DNA from: Pseudomonas sp. TH10
Lineage (GTDB): Bacteria; Pseudomonadota; Gammaproteobacteria; Pseudomonadales; Pseudomonadaceae
Reading direction: 5' to 3'
Length of the DNA stretch: 49,290 nucleotides
NCBI RefSeq assembly: GCF_016651255.1
Contig: NZ_JAEKEG010000111.1
Coordinates: 1 to 49,290, forward strand
Made by a program: the position numbers and the translations under genes. This document shows, in pieces, positions 9,184 through 17,805 of the stretch. The notes beneath the pieces are model-generated. The model saw nothing but the letters and a program-made list of their open reading frames with translations. It was not told the origin of the DNA and made no database searches. Numbering within the stretch: position 1 is the stretch's first letter; the number at the start of each line of letters is the position of its first letter.

Positions 9184-11267
9184 AGTATCACTTGATTCCG
9201 TGCCTGTTGCTTGGCTGCAGCGCTTGGGCAGTGGCTGAGCCGCGCTACACGCAGAGCGACTTTGGTGGTGTCGGCCTGTTGCAGACCCCTAGCGCGCGTA
9301 TGGCGCCTGCTGGCGAACTGTCGTTGACCGCAAGCCGGACTGATCCATATAGCCGCTACAGCGTTTCTTTCCAGCCCTTTGACTGGCTGGAAGGGTCGTT
9401 CCGGTACACCTCGATCAGTAACCGAGACTATGGTCCGGAATCGTTGAGCGGTAGCCAGAGCTATAAAGATAAGGCGATTGATGCAAAGGTACGCCTACTC
9501 GATGAGAGTCACTGGATACCGGAAGTTGCCTTAGGTGCACGAGATATCGGTGGTACCGGCCTGTTCTCCAGCGAATATTTTGTCGGCAATAAGCGCCTTG
9601 GTAATTTCGATCTCAGCTTGGGCTTGGCCTGGGGTTATATCGGCAACCGTGGCGATATCGACAATCCGTTGGGCATGCTGAATGACAAGTTCGATGAAAG
9701 ACCAGATTCCAGCGGAACGGGTGACTTGAACGGAAACACCTATTTCCGTGGCTCTCCCTCCTTCTTCGGTGGCGTGACCTACCAAACCCCTTGGGATCCG
9801 CTGTCGCTGAAACTCGAATACGAAGGTAACGACTACCAGCACGAGCCGCAGAACAACAACCAGATCCAGGACTCCCCAATCAACCTTGGCTTCGTCTTCA
9901 AAGCCAACGATTCGGTAGACCTCCACGCAGCCTGGGAACGCGGCAACACCGCCATGTTCGGCATCACCCTGCACACCAACTTCGCCACCCGCAAAGCGCC
10001 GACCAAAAGCTTCGACCCAAAACCCGAACCTGTACCGGACGTCAAACCGACCACCTCGCCAACGAACGTGCAATGGGCCGGCGTAGCCAAGCGTCTGCAG
10101 AACAACGCGGGCTATACCGTTTCGAAAATCACCCAACGGGATTCCGAGCTGATCGTCTACGGCGAACAGGGCCGCTACTTCCACACCCCGAAAGCTGTCG
10201 GTCGCGCCTCGCGCATCCTCGACAACAGTGTTAACGACCAGATCGACTGGTTCACCATGGTCGATACCCGTTACAGCTTGCCAGTCCAGGAAGTCAGCCT
10301 GCCCCGCGATACTTTCCGTGAAGTGGTCCAGGAAGACCGTCCGGTGGAAGACTTGCGCCGGGTCACCGAGCAGAACGTCCCTGTGCCACATCAGGAAAAA
10401 ACCCTGTTCGCGCAGAAGCCGGATCCGTTCTCATATGGCCTGGGCCTGGGTTACAAACAGAACGTCGGCGGACCTGACGGGTTCCTGTTGTACCAGTTCA
10501 GTGCGGATCTCAGCGCTGAGTATCGATTCCAGCCTGATTTGTGGTGGAGCGGGGCCCTGAGCGCAAATTTGTTAAACAATTATGACAAGTTCAAGTACGA
10601 CGCCCCCAGCGGCCTTCCCCGCGTGCGGACTGACCTGCGTCAATACGTGACGACCTCGGACGTCACGATGCCGACCTTCCAGATCAACAAGGTCAAGCAA
10701 CTGGACCAAGACCTCTATGGCATGCTCTACGGCGGTTATCTGGAGTCGATGTACGCCGGCGTCGGCGGAGAGGCCCTGTACCGTCCAATGGGCGAGCGCT
10801 GGGCCGTGGGTCTGGACATGAACTGGGTCAAGCAGCGCGATTTCGATCAAGGCTTTGGGCTGCGTGATTACAGTACTATCACTGGGAATGCCACGCTCTA
10901 CTACCGCAGTTCGTTCCAGGACATTCTCGGTGCACTAAGTGTCGGGCGCTACCTGGCCAGGGATCTGGGGGTTACCCTGGACCTGTCCCGTGAGTTCAGC
11001 AATGGCGTGCGTTTCGGTGGTTGGCTGACGGTCACCAATGCGACCAAGGAAGAATATGGCGAGGGTAGTTTCGGCAAGGGCATTTACTTCTCGATTCCGT
11101 TCGATGAATTGATGTCCAGTTCCACCACCCGTCGCGCCTCGCTAGCTTGGTCACCGCTGACCCGAGATGGTGGCGCTGGCTTGGGTCGCAGCTACTCACT
11201 GTACTCGCTGACGGAGCGTCGCAATATCGACCTCTTCCACAGCAACTTCTACAAGGTCACCGAATGA
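9180..11267 (+). CDS. yjbH: YjbH/GfcD-type outer-membrane beta-barrel protein
   Basis: 695 residues, the same size as E. coli YjbH (698). A signal peptide (about 1-19) is followed by the conserved start of the mature protein (DFGGVGLLQTPSARMAPAGE), many alternating-hydrophobicity strands, and a C-terminal barrel part containing GLDMNWVKQRDFDQGFGLRDY and GGWLTVTNATKEEYGEGSFG. The family consists of paired outer-membrane barrels used in exopolysaccharide export. A second, divergent copy of the last 120 codons lies at 22862-23222. The stop overlaps the start of a vanZ-like gene by ATGA. Confidence 0.9.
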   Translation: MKYHLIPCLLLGCSAWAVAEPRYTQSDFGGVGLLQTPSARMAPAGELSLTASRTDPYSRYSVSFQPFDWLEGSFRYTSISNRDYGPESLSGSQSYKDKAIDAKVRLLDESHWIPEVALGARDIGGTGLFSSEYFVGNKRLGNFDLSLGLAWGYIGNRGDIDNPLGMLNDKFDERPDSSGTGDLNGNTYFRGSPSFFGGVTYQTPWDPLSLKLEYEGNDYQHEPQNNNQIQDSPINLGFVFKANDSVDLHAAWERGNTAMFGITLHTNFATRKAPTKSFDPKPEPVPDVKPTTSPTNVQWAGVAKRLQNNAGYTVSKITQRDSELIVYGEQGRYFHTPKAVGRASRILDNSVNDQIDWFTMVDTRYSLPVQEVSLPRDTFREVVQEDRPVEDLRRVTEQNVPVPHQEKTLFAQKPDPFSYGLGLGYKQNVGGPDGFLLYQFSADLSAEYRFQPDLWWSGALSANLLNNYDKFKYDAPSGLPRVRTDLRQYVTTSDVTMPTFQINKVKQLDQDLYGMLYGGYLESMYAGVGGEALYRPMGERWAVGLDMNWVKQRDFDQGFGLRDYSTITGNATLYYRSSFQDILGALSVGRYLARDLGVTLDLSREFSNGVRFGGWLTVTNATKEEYGEGSFGKGIYFSIPFDELMSSSTTRRASLAWSPLTRDGGAGLGRSYSLYSLTERRNIDLFHSNFYKVTE

Positions 11268-11395
11268 AGCAGCGCATTCTGCGTGTGCTGCCCAAGCTGG
11301 CGTTTTTCGTGATCCTGCTGGTTCTGTGTTTCGCCTGCATGCGCGGCGAGCCGGTGCCGCAGGTGTTCGAAAATCATGACAAGCTACAGCAGTGA
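11264..11395 (+). pseudogene. VanZ-like membrane protein, truncated copy
   Basis: 43 codons identical in layout to the start of the intact gene at 23219, from MKQRILRVLP to the ENHDKL stretch. Homology ends at about 11386-11394, where IS256-family sequence begins, so the gene lost its 3' two-thirds. By eye the surviving DNA differs from the intact copy at about 9 of 120 positions. Confidence 0.85.
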
Positions 11396-11588
11396 TATTA
11401 CGCAGTCCAAGCCAAATCAGTTTAGTGCCCGCATCGTCGGTCGGGAAATGGCCGCGGGTCTTAATGATCTTGCGCAGCTGGGCGTTGATGCTCTCGATGG
11501 CGTCGGTCGTGTGGATCACTTTTCGGATGGCTGACGGGAAAACGAAAAATGGAATCACTCGATCCCAAGCACGCCGCCAAGCGGCCAC
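11394..11588 (-). mobile_element. Relic of an IS256-family (Mutator-type) transposase, C-terminal fragment
   Basis: On the minus strand one reads WDRVIPFFVFPSAIRKVIHT, TTDAIESINAQLRKIIKTRG and HFPTDDAGTKLIWLGLRNI, the conserved C-terminal block of IS256-family transposases. An in-frame stop lies immediately before the GTG at 11588, and the C-terminal 40 or so residues are missing where the fragment abuts the truncated vanZ. No terminal inverted repeats were found. It marks a rearrangement junction. The 130 bases up to galU hold nothing else I can identify. Confidence 0.8.
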
Positions 11589-11717
11589 TACCGTTGGTTA
11601 TTGCTTGCCCCATGGCTCGCTTTGAAAGGCATCCAGAGCCGCAGGCTTGGTGATGAGTCTTCTGCCTTATTTCGATTACCCCGAAAACATGGATGCACCA
11701 ATCAATTAAGGACTCAC

Positions 11718-12557
11718 ATGATTAAGAAATGCTTGTTCCCAGCAGCCGGTTACGGTACTCGCTTCCTGCCAGCGACTAAAGCCATGCCTAAAGAAATGCT
11801 GCCGGTGGTAAACAAGCCACTGATCCAGTACGGCGTCGAAGAAGCTCTGGACGCTGGCCTGACCGAAATCTCCATCGTTACCGGTCGTGGCAAGCGCGCT
11901 CTGGAAGACCACTTCGACATCAGCTACGAGCTGGAAAACCAGATCAAAGGTACCGACAAAGAGAAATACCTGGTCGGCATCCGCAAGCTGCTGGACGAGT
12001 GCTCGTTCTCCTACACCCGTCAGACCGAAATGAAAGGTCTTGGCCACGCGATCCTGACTGGCCGCCCGCTGATCGGTGACGAACCGTTCGCCGTGGTACT
12101 GGCAGACGACCTGTGCGTAAACCTAGACGGCGACGGCGTACTGACCCAGATGGTCAAACTGTACAAACAGTTCCGCTGCTCGATCATCGCTATTCAGGAA
12201 GTCGACCCTGAGGAAACCAGCAAGTACGGCGTCATCGCCGGCGAGATGATCCGCGACGACATCTACCGTGTTCACAGCATGGTCGAGAAGCCAAAGCCGG
12301 AAGATGCGCCATCGAACCTGGCGATCATCGGTCGTTACATCCTGACTCCGGACATCTTTGACCTGATCGAGCAAACCGAGCCAGGCAAGGGCGGCGAAAT
12401 CCAGATTACCGACGCCCTGATGAAGCAAGCCCAGAACGGCTGCGTGATGGCCTACAAGTTCAAAGGCAAGCGTTTCGACTGCGGTGGCGCTGAAGGCTAC
12501 ATCGAAGCGACCAACTTCTGCTTCGAAAACTTCTACAAGACTGGCAAGGCTTACTGA
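11718..12557 (+). CDS. galU: UTP-glucose-1-phosphate uridylyltransferase
   Basis: Makes UDP-glucose from UTP and glucose-1-phosphate, the precursor for UDP-glucose/galactose-dependent polysaccharides and for GalE here. 279 residues, the normal Pseudomonas GalU length. The nucleotide-binding start KCLFPAAGYGTRFLPATKAM, then PKEMLPVVNKPLIQYGVEEA, and later FAVVLADDLCVN and KGGEIQITDALMKQ are all intact. AAGGA lies 6 bases ahead of ATG 11718. Codon use is that of a highly expressed core gene, unlike the AT-rich cassette that follows. A weak A-rich/T-rich inverted repeat at about 12578-12606 may be its terminator. Confidence 0.97.
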   Translation: MIKKCLFPAAGYGTRFLPATKAMPKEMLPVVNKPLIQYGVEEALDAGLTEISIVTGRGKRALEDHFDISYELENQIKGTDKEKYLVGIRKLLDECSFSYTRQTEMKGLGHAILTGRPLIGDEPFAVVLADDLCVNLDGDGVLTQMVKLYKQFRCSIIAIQEVDPEETSKYGVIAGEMIRDDIYRVHSMVEKPKPEDAPSNLAIIGRYILTPDIFDLIEQTEPGKGGEIQITDALMKQAQNGCVMAYKFKGKRFDCGGAEGYIEATNFCFENFYKTGKAY

Positions 12558-13265
12558 TAGCTTGACTCGCTGTACCGAAAAACCGCCTTCGCATGGGGCT
12601 TTTTTAATGCGCATTCAGAGAAGAAGCGCTTCGATTGCCTGTTGGTAAATAGCGGCTTCATGCTGGAGTCGACAGACAACATCGACTGCAACTGAAACAT
12701 GACCCGATAGCATAACAGCTAAAGAGGACGTTTTTTCTGAGGCGGCAATAGTTGAACTCTTGCGTCGAGGCGCATCATGGCGGTCAGGCTTAGGAATAAA
12801 ACTGGGAGCAACACATCGGGGTTCAACTGATGGCAATAAATCAGTGTTTTATGGAGCCTTCAGTAATAACCGAGGCACAGATAGCTAACAAATGTCCACT
12901 TGCGGGTCGGTCGAGCTCCTGGTAGATCACTGGAAGATACTAGTTGAGCATTCACAGGATGATTTGCCGGCGCCGTACGGTCTGGTCTGCCCCAGCGGAA
13001 TCCATGAATATCCGAGGCCTGCTGACGCCGATTAGAATCTGTGTGAAGCCATGAGTGGTGTAATTATAGAAAAATTCGCTAACTGTAATATTAGGCATGA
13101 CCGCTCTAGGAAAATCGCAAAGTCCGGATGCGATGTCCTGATGTATGTGTTGTTCCAATTCCGATGAGCTTTGGAGCACTAATACGAGATTCATGTTCAA
13201 CAACGAGTCTACTGTCCGAAACACCCAGAAAGGCAATGCCTTTCTGCATGATCGTGAATCAAAAA
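12558..13265. other. Gene-poor stretch between galU and the inverted glycosidase
   Basis: No gene I can support. Short open frames on the minus strand (12615-12836, 12952-13269) resemble no family known to me and lack convincing ribosome-binding sites. A 21-base palindrome, CAGAAAGGCAATGCCTTTCTG (13226-13246), lies 20 bases beyond the stop of the minus-strand glycosidase and could fold as its terminator, although no strong T run follows. Confidence 0.4.
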
Positions 13266-14248
13266 TCATTTTGATTGAAGTTCTTTATTTACGACCTCCA
13301 TAGATTGTTTCGGGACGCTTCCTGACTTCATCAGACCAAAGCTGCGCTCTCGATCACTTTGGGCAGAATCATTGTCTTTCCACTCATAAATCGAAACCAA
13401 AGGTATGCCAGTACTTTTTGCTTCTCTGATAAAAGCCCCAACATTTTTCGCTTGTCTTCCCTCGCCACCACGCATTAATAACGACGTAGCCCCCACTCGG
13501 AAATGACTACTGGCAATTGATATTCTTTTTTGACAGCCTGATATCCTACTTTGATCACCTCCATGGAGGCCTCATAAGTATGGTAAGACACAGCATCAAT
13601 ACACCCAGACGTATTGCCCAAGATATCTTTCAGGACTCGATCCGAAACAGGATCGGAAGTGGGTGGATTGGCAAAACCAAAGCCGAATGTCGGCGGTCGA
13701 GGACGACTTTTTACCAGCGTGCGACACGCCGCGCTCATGAACGGAGCGAAGTTCTTTGAAAATTCTCCCGTCGGCCAGTATTTCGGCAAGTTCGGCTCAT
13801 TCCAAAGCTCTACCGCTAAAATCTGGTCCGGGTACGTTTTTCGAGCTCAACGAGCTGATCGGCAAAATTTTGGCCAGCGCGCTCCATTTCTGGAACATTG
13901 ACCTCTTCACCAGACAGCTTAGTAACCAGCGGAGCAGTAGACCTGACAGTAAGAAGAACCGGTAGTTTCGCGTGATCTGCAGCGGCGAAAGCTGCCTTTA
14001 CCTTAGCTTGGTAAACTGCATTACTAATATTGTTAGTCCAGACCCCAAAGCGAACGAAATCGAACCCAGAACTACGAATGCTCTCAGCATCTGATTTCTT
14101 GAAACTTTCAATCTTTACTTGAACACCAACTTTACTCCCCCAATTCAAAAGTTTTGTTTCCTCGGCGGACGCTGCGGTCGCCTGAACACCAACGATAAAA
14201 GATGCCCCCCAAATAGCATCATCTTTCTGAGCGATTGAAAAAAACCAT
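13266..14248 (-). pseudogene. Secreted glycoside hydrolase (GH5/GH39-like clan), frameshifted
   Basis: Reads on the minus strand from ATG 14248, with GGGAGG four bases upstream. A signal peptide ending ATAASAEE is followed by FDFVRFGVWTN and the acid/base motif ELWNEPN, then DAVSYHTYEASMEVIK and the nucleophile motif VVISEWG. The two glutamates in WNEP and SEWG are the arrangement of clan GH-A glycosidases such as PslG. The frame is broken by four apparent one-base homopolymer contractions (T7 at 14238-14244, G6 at 14205-14210, A5 at 13837-13841, G5 at 13490-13494, plus-strand coordinates); restoring them gives exactly 328 codons plus stop. A glycosidase inside a polysaccharide locus usually trims or degrades the polymer in the periplasm. 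The exact family is not certain. Confidence 0.72.
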
Positions 14249-14433
14249 AACACCTCCCACTTAAAAATTAAAAAAAGGCGGCCGCAAAAAATTCAGAGTT
14301 GCGGGAGAAACTCGCCTGCACAGCGGACAACCAGACTGGGGAAAAGTTCGCTACCAGGCGTGGAGTCTGAAAAGTGCTTAGCGGCGCAAATCTAACATCC
14401 TGAAGTCCTGGCCACCCCTGCATGATAGGTAGC

Positions 14434-14466
14434 TTGCGGACTGGAGAGATTCTCTACAGTCCGCAA
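14434..14466. repeat. Strong inverted repeat in the divergent intergenic region
   Basis: TTGCGGACTG (14434-14443) pairs perfectly with CAGTCCGCAA (14457-14466); inside, AGAG pairs with CTCT around an ATT loop after one mismatch. It lies between the minus-strand glycosidase and the plus-strand phosphatase promoter. No T run follows on either strand, so it is not a standard terminator; an operator or the tip of a mobile element are options. The rest of 14249-14538 shows no gene. Confidence 0.6.
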
Positions 14467-14538
14467 AATAATGGCGCTTTTCACTACCCAGGGTGCTTCC
14501 ATAAAGGTGTAACACCCCACATAACCGGGCTTTTTAGC

Positions 14539-14567
14539 TTGACACTGCTGTCACGGAACCTTACATT
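14539..14567 (+). promoter_or_regulatory. Sigma-70-type promoter upstream of the wzb fusion gene
   Basis: TTGACA (14539-14544), a 17-base spacer, then TACATT (14562-14567), a perfect -35 and a 4-of-6 match at -10. The wzb start follows 47 bases later. Confidence 0.6.
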
Positions 14568-14614
14568 TCCTCACTTATCTCTCTAGCCAACGATGCCGCA
14601 CAAGGAAGGTTGTT

Positions 14615-15328
14615 TTGTTCAAAGGGGTATTGATCGTGTGCATTGGTAACATCCGCCGCAGCCCTACGGCAGAGTACCTCCTGCATCGGGCAACCCACAA
14701 GGTTAGACCGGGTTCCGACACTCAGATCAGCTCTTCAGGGTTGTGCCCCCTTGTAGACCATGCCCTTGAGTCTACTGCTCAGGAAGTGCTGCAAGTGCAG
14801 GGCAACCAACCGATGGAACACAGGGCTCGCCAGCTTATAACTGCACTCATGAGTGAGTCTGATCTAATACTTGAGATGGAAAAGCAACGCATCATTGAAA
14901 CAGCTGACGTTGCTCTGGCCAAACCGGTGAAACCGAAGAAGGCATTGATTGTTCTGATCGCGACATTGCTTGGCGCACTCATCTCCATTGCCTTTGTTTT
15001 GGTTCGAAAAACACTGAATCAAGGGTTTCAGAGCCTTAGTGCTATCAAGCAACTCGGACTTCCGGTTCATGCATCGATTTCATGCAGTTCGCTCCAAAAA
15101 GTTGAAGAAGATAAAAATGATCGTGGGCGTAGACGTGCCAATTTCACAGCGCTGCTTTTAACCATGAGCCATCCAACTGATCTGGCAGTCGAATCACTGC
15201 GGAGCCTGAGGACCATTCTGGATTTCGCGATGATGGATTCAAACAACAATCGATTGATGATTTTCACCCCATGTTCTCAAGTAGGTAGGGTCTTCGTCTA
15301 TGCCAAGTACAAGCCCGACAAGGCCTAG
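14615..15328 (+). pseudogene. Chimera: Wzb/Etp tyrosine phosphatase N-terminus fused to a Wzc/Etk remnant
   Basis: Residues 1 to about 92 are a low-molecular-weight tyrosine phosphatase, starting VLIVCIGNIRRSPTAEYLLH with the P-loop CIGNIRRS (C-x5-R-S kept), ending at LILEMEKQ. From RIIE onward the sequence is Wzc: KPVKPKKALIVLIATLLGAL (membrane helix 2), then DLAVESLRSLRTILDFAM and a ruined Walker A (TPCSQVGRVFV instead of SPAVGKSFV), then a stop. The join falls on CGCATCATTGA (14888-14898), also present in the wzc at 770-780. The phosphatase lacks its C-terminal half with the essential aspartate loop, and the kinase lacks its periplasmic domain and catalytic core, so neither should work. 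Start TTG 14615 follows AGGAAGG. Confidence 0.85.
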
Positions 15329-15432
15329 TCTCTGAGCACTGGGGGAATACGTACTAAAGTGGTAGAAACCGAATACCTAGTATTTAATGTTATCAAAATT
15401 TATATAGTTCGGCTTTTATGGACCAGCGAATA

Positions 15433-15450
15433 TCCTGGGGCGGTAGGGTG
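15433..15450 (+). promoter_or_regulatory. ops element / JUMPStart core, RfaH recruitment site 2
   Basis: TCCTGGGGCGGTAGGGTG; GGCGGTAGGGTG occupies 15439-15450. It matches the ops pattern and shares its lead-in with site 1 at 2843-2860. It lies 153 bases ahead of the first glycosyltransferase gene and downstream of the wzb fusion, in the leader of the AT-rich biosynthesis operon. Confidence 0.8.
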
Positions 15451-15602
15451 AAAACCAACTCAACCCAAGCACCTACCCTACTGCAATCAGGCCAGCGCTT
15501 CTACATAAGCCTCCTTAAGAAGCCGATCATATACCCTCCAAACGCACTCTCTCAAAAAACAACTCATAAATCTTTGCGACGTTCAAATTATAGTGGTGAA
15601 TC

Positions 15603-16676
15603 GTGAAAATCTTACACGCAGCTGAAACAATTAAGGGTGGAGTGGCGACTGTGATCAGCACTATCTCCAATCCGCCTAACGATAACTCTGACAAATATGA
15701 GTTGCTCTACCTTGTGCCTGAAGATCAAAAAGGCGAACTTGGAAATATCGACGCCCAGACAATTAATACCTTTCATCGCTCTGGCAGGAACCTATTTTCA
15801 CTTTTAAATTTCTGGATTCAATTATTTAAGATAATCCTTAAGGAAAAGCCTGACGTTGTTCATCTACATAGCACATTTGCTGGAGTTCTGGGTCGCATGG
15901 CGTGCCTAGCTCTCAAACCTTGGGTCAAGGCTAAAGTCATATATTGCCCTCACGCTTTTTCGTTTCTCATGAAAAGTTCACCACTCAAACAAAAGCTTTA
16001 TTCAATCCTTGAAAGAACATTACAGCACGTCACTGACGAAATCATTTGCGTGAGCAAATACGAAATCAATGCGGCTGAGTCATTCGGTATAAACCGAAAA
16101 AAAATGAAATTGATATACAATGGAGTTCATCCCAAAGATATAAATCCGACCATCAATCCAGACACACCAATTAAGCTGCTTTTTGTTGGGCGTCTTGATT
16201 TTCAAAAAGGCTTCGATGTATTAATCAAAGCTTATCAACTTGCGAATCGGAACGATATAAGTCTGACCGCTGTGGGAAGCGCCGTTAATGAAAGCGCGCA
16301 AGAGCTGCCACAAATCGATTCAATACAATACCTTTCATGGGTTCCTGCAACGCAAGTTCAGGAAATTTACAAAACCGCCGATATACTTGTAGTGCCTAGT
16401 CGCTGGGAAGGCTTTGCCATGGTTCCACTCGAAGGAATGTCAATGGGTTTAGCGGTAATTTCCAGCGATTGCACATCTCTGCCGGAAGTTGTGATTGATA
16501 ATGTAACAGGCTACACCTTTCCTTCAGGCGATCATCTCGCTTTAGCCAAAATTATCTCATCTTTAGACAAAGTAAAAATTCACCAACTCAGCAAAAATGC
16601 TCAACAACTGGTAAATGAAAAATTTAACGCCAGTAAAATGATTGAGGAAACTTTCGAATCCTACATTACCCATTAA
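15603..16676 (+). CDS. Family GT4 glycosyltransferase
   Basis: 357 residues. Cytoplasmic, membrane-associated sugar transferase adding one residue to the lipid-linked repeat unit. The N-terminal Rossmann domain carries KPDVVHLHSTFAGVLGRM. The C-terminal nucleotide-sugar domain has LLFVGRLDFQKGFDVLIKAY, the EX7E motif in SRWEGFAMVPLEGMSMGLAV, and SLPEVV. GTG/ATG choices are clear: GTG 15603 begins the conserved KILHAAETIKGGVATV stretch. Donor and acceptor cannot be predicted. It is the first gene after ops site 2 and is AT-rich compared with galU. pyruvyltransferase follows after 16 bases. Confidence 0.9.
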   Translation: MKILHAAETIKGGVATVISTISNPPNDNSDKYELLYLVPEDQKGELGNIDAQTINTFHRSGRNLFSLLNFWIQLFKIILKEKPDVVHLHSTFAGVLGRMACLALKPWVKAKVIYCPHAFSFLMKSSPLKQKLYSILERTLQHVTDEIICVSKYEINAAESFGINRKKMKLIYNGVHPKDINPTINPDTPIKLLFVGRLDFQKGFDVLIKAYQLANRNDISLTAVGSAVNESAQELPQIDSIQYLSWVPATQVQEIYKTADILVVPSRWEGFAMVPLEGMSMGLAVISSDCTSLPEVVIDNVTGYTFPSGDHLALAKIISSLDKVKIHQLSKNAQQLVNEKFNASKMIEETFESYITH

Positions 16677-16692
16677 CCACAAGGCTAAAAAA

Positions 16693-17805
16693 ATGAATAT
16701 TGTTATTTTGCATGCCTATAGCGCTTCCAACTCCGGTGATGGGCTATTGGTAGATTTGGCTATAGAGGTCATCCAAAGAAATTTCGGATTGAAGTGCAAT
16801 ATCACTGTTGTCGCGTCAGACCCAGAGTCGTTTAACTCCTTGCCGCAACCGAAATTTCCGGCGCCTATCATGGCAGCGAAGCCCTTAAAAAGGATATTGG
16901 ATGCGGTTTTCGTCAATCGATCGTACGCCCCGCTTTCTAAACTCCTCGAAAAAGCAGACTTAATCGTCGGTGTTGGTGGCGGTTATATGAGATCGAAAAC
17001 TAATGTTGAACGTTTAAAGCTTAACCTGGGGCACGGAAAACAGCTCGAAACAGGAATAAAAAGTAATGTGCCGATCATCTATCTACCACAGAGCATTGGT
17101 CCTTTTCATGGAAACCATGAAGACATCATAAAGAACTACTCCGCTGCAAACGCTGTTTTCGCAAGAGACGACCGCTCCAAACAGATATTTAGTACAGTAA
17201 ACACTGTACATCGCTCCCCCGACCTTGCTGTACAAGCACTCGCCAAAAAAGTACTTGCCAACCATGCTTTCATCGAATCTAAAAGTACACCCGAAACCAT
17301 CTGCCTTGTATTAAGAAAACCACCCGCTTGGGATGACAAGAAAAAAGCAAAATATAAAGAAAATCTGCAAGAGATGATTAAAAAGCTTTCACCTAAAAGC
17401 AAAATCATCTATGCCGTTCAAAGCTCTGTTCGCGGCAACAACGACGAGCTGTTTTATAAAGAACTTGGCATTACAGAACCACTACTTCCACTAAAAGAAA
17501 CTCTATCAAAATTTAATCCCGACCTTGTTATCTCGGTTCGACTGCATGGCGCAATTGAATCGTTAATTTCAGGTTTTCCAGCTTTTCACATCAGCTATGA
17601 ACGCAAAGGTTTTGGCGCATATGAGGACATGGGCGTCAGCGACTGGGTGGTAAACGGCGCAAACTTCGATACCAACCATGTAATAAAAACCATCTTCAAA
17701 CCTGGCGCTCTGCAAGAATTTAAAGATAAAGTCATATCTTCCTGCAAAAACATTGAAAAGCAAACTTTGAAAATGGATGAAATTATAAAAGGCATTGTTC
17801 GATGA
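16693..17805 (+). CDS. Polysaccharide pyruvyl transferase family protein
   Basis: 370 residues from ATG 16693. Members add a pyruvate ketal from phosphoenolpyruvate to a sugar of the repeat unit. The start is NIVILHAYSASNSGDGLLVD; then LIVGVGGGYMRS and IIYLPQSIGPFHG mark the N-terminal half; VISVRLHGAIESLISGFPAF near the C-terminus holds the R-x-H motif typical of the family. The stop overlaps the wzx start by ATGA. If active it would make the polymer acidic. Confidence 0.87.
   Translation: MNIVILHAYSASNSGDGLLVDLAIEVIQRNFGLKCNITVVASDPESFNSLPQPKFPAPIMAAKPLKRILDAVFVNRSYAPLSKLLEKADLIVGVGGGYMRSKTNVERLKLNLGHGKQLETGIKSNVPIIYLPQSIGPFHGNHEDIIKNYSAANAVFARDDRSKQIFSTVNTVHRSPDLAVQALAKKVLANHAFIESKSTPETICLVLRKPPAWDDKKKAKYKENLQEMIKKLSPKSKIIYAVQSSVRGNNDELFYKELGITEPLLPLKETLSKFNPDLVISVRLHGAIESLISGFPAFHISYERKGFGAYEDMGVSDWVVNGANFDTNHVIKTIFKPGALQEFKDKVISSCKNIEKQTLKMDEIIKGIVR

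Noticed and set aside
12615..13269. Small minus-strand frames downstream of galU
   Set aside because: No recognisable family, no ribosome-binding sites, odd composition.
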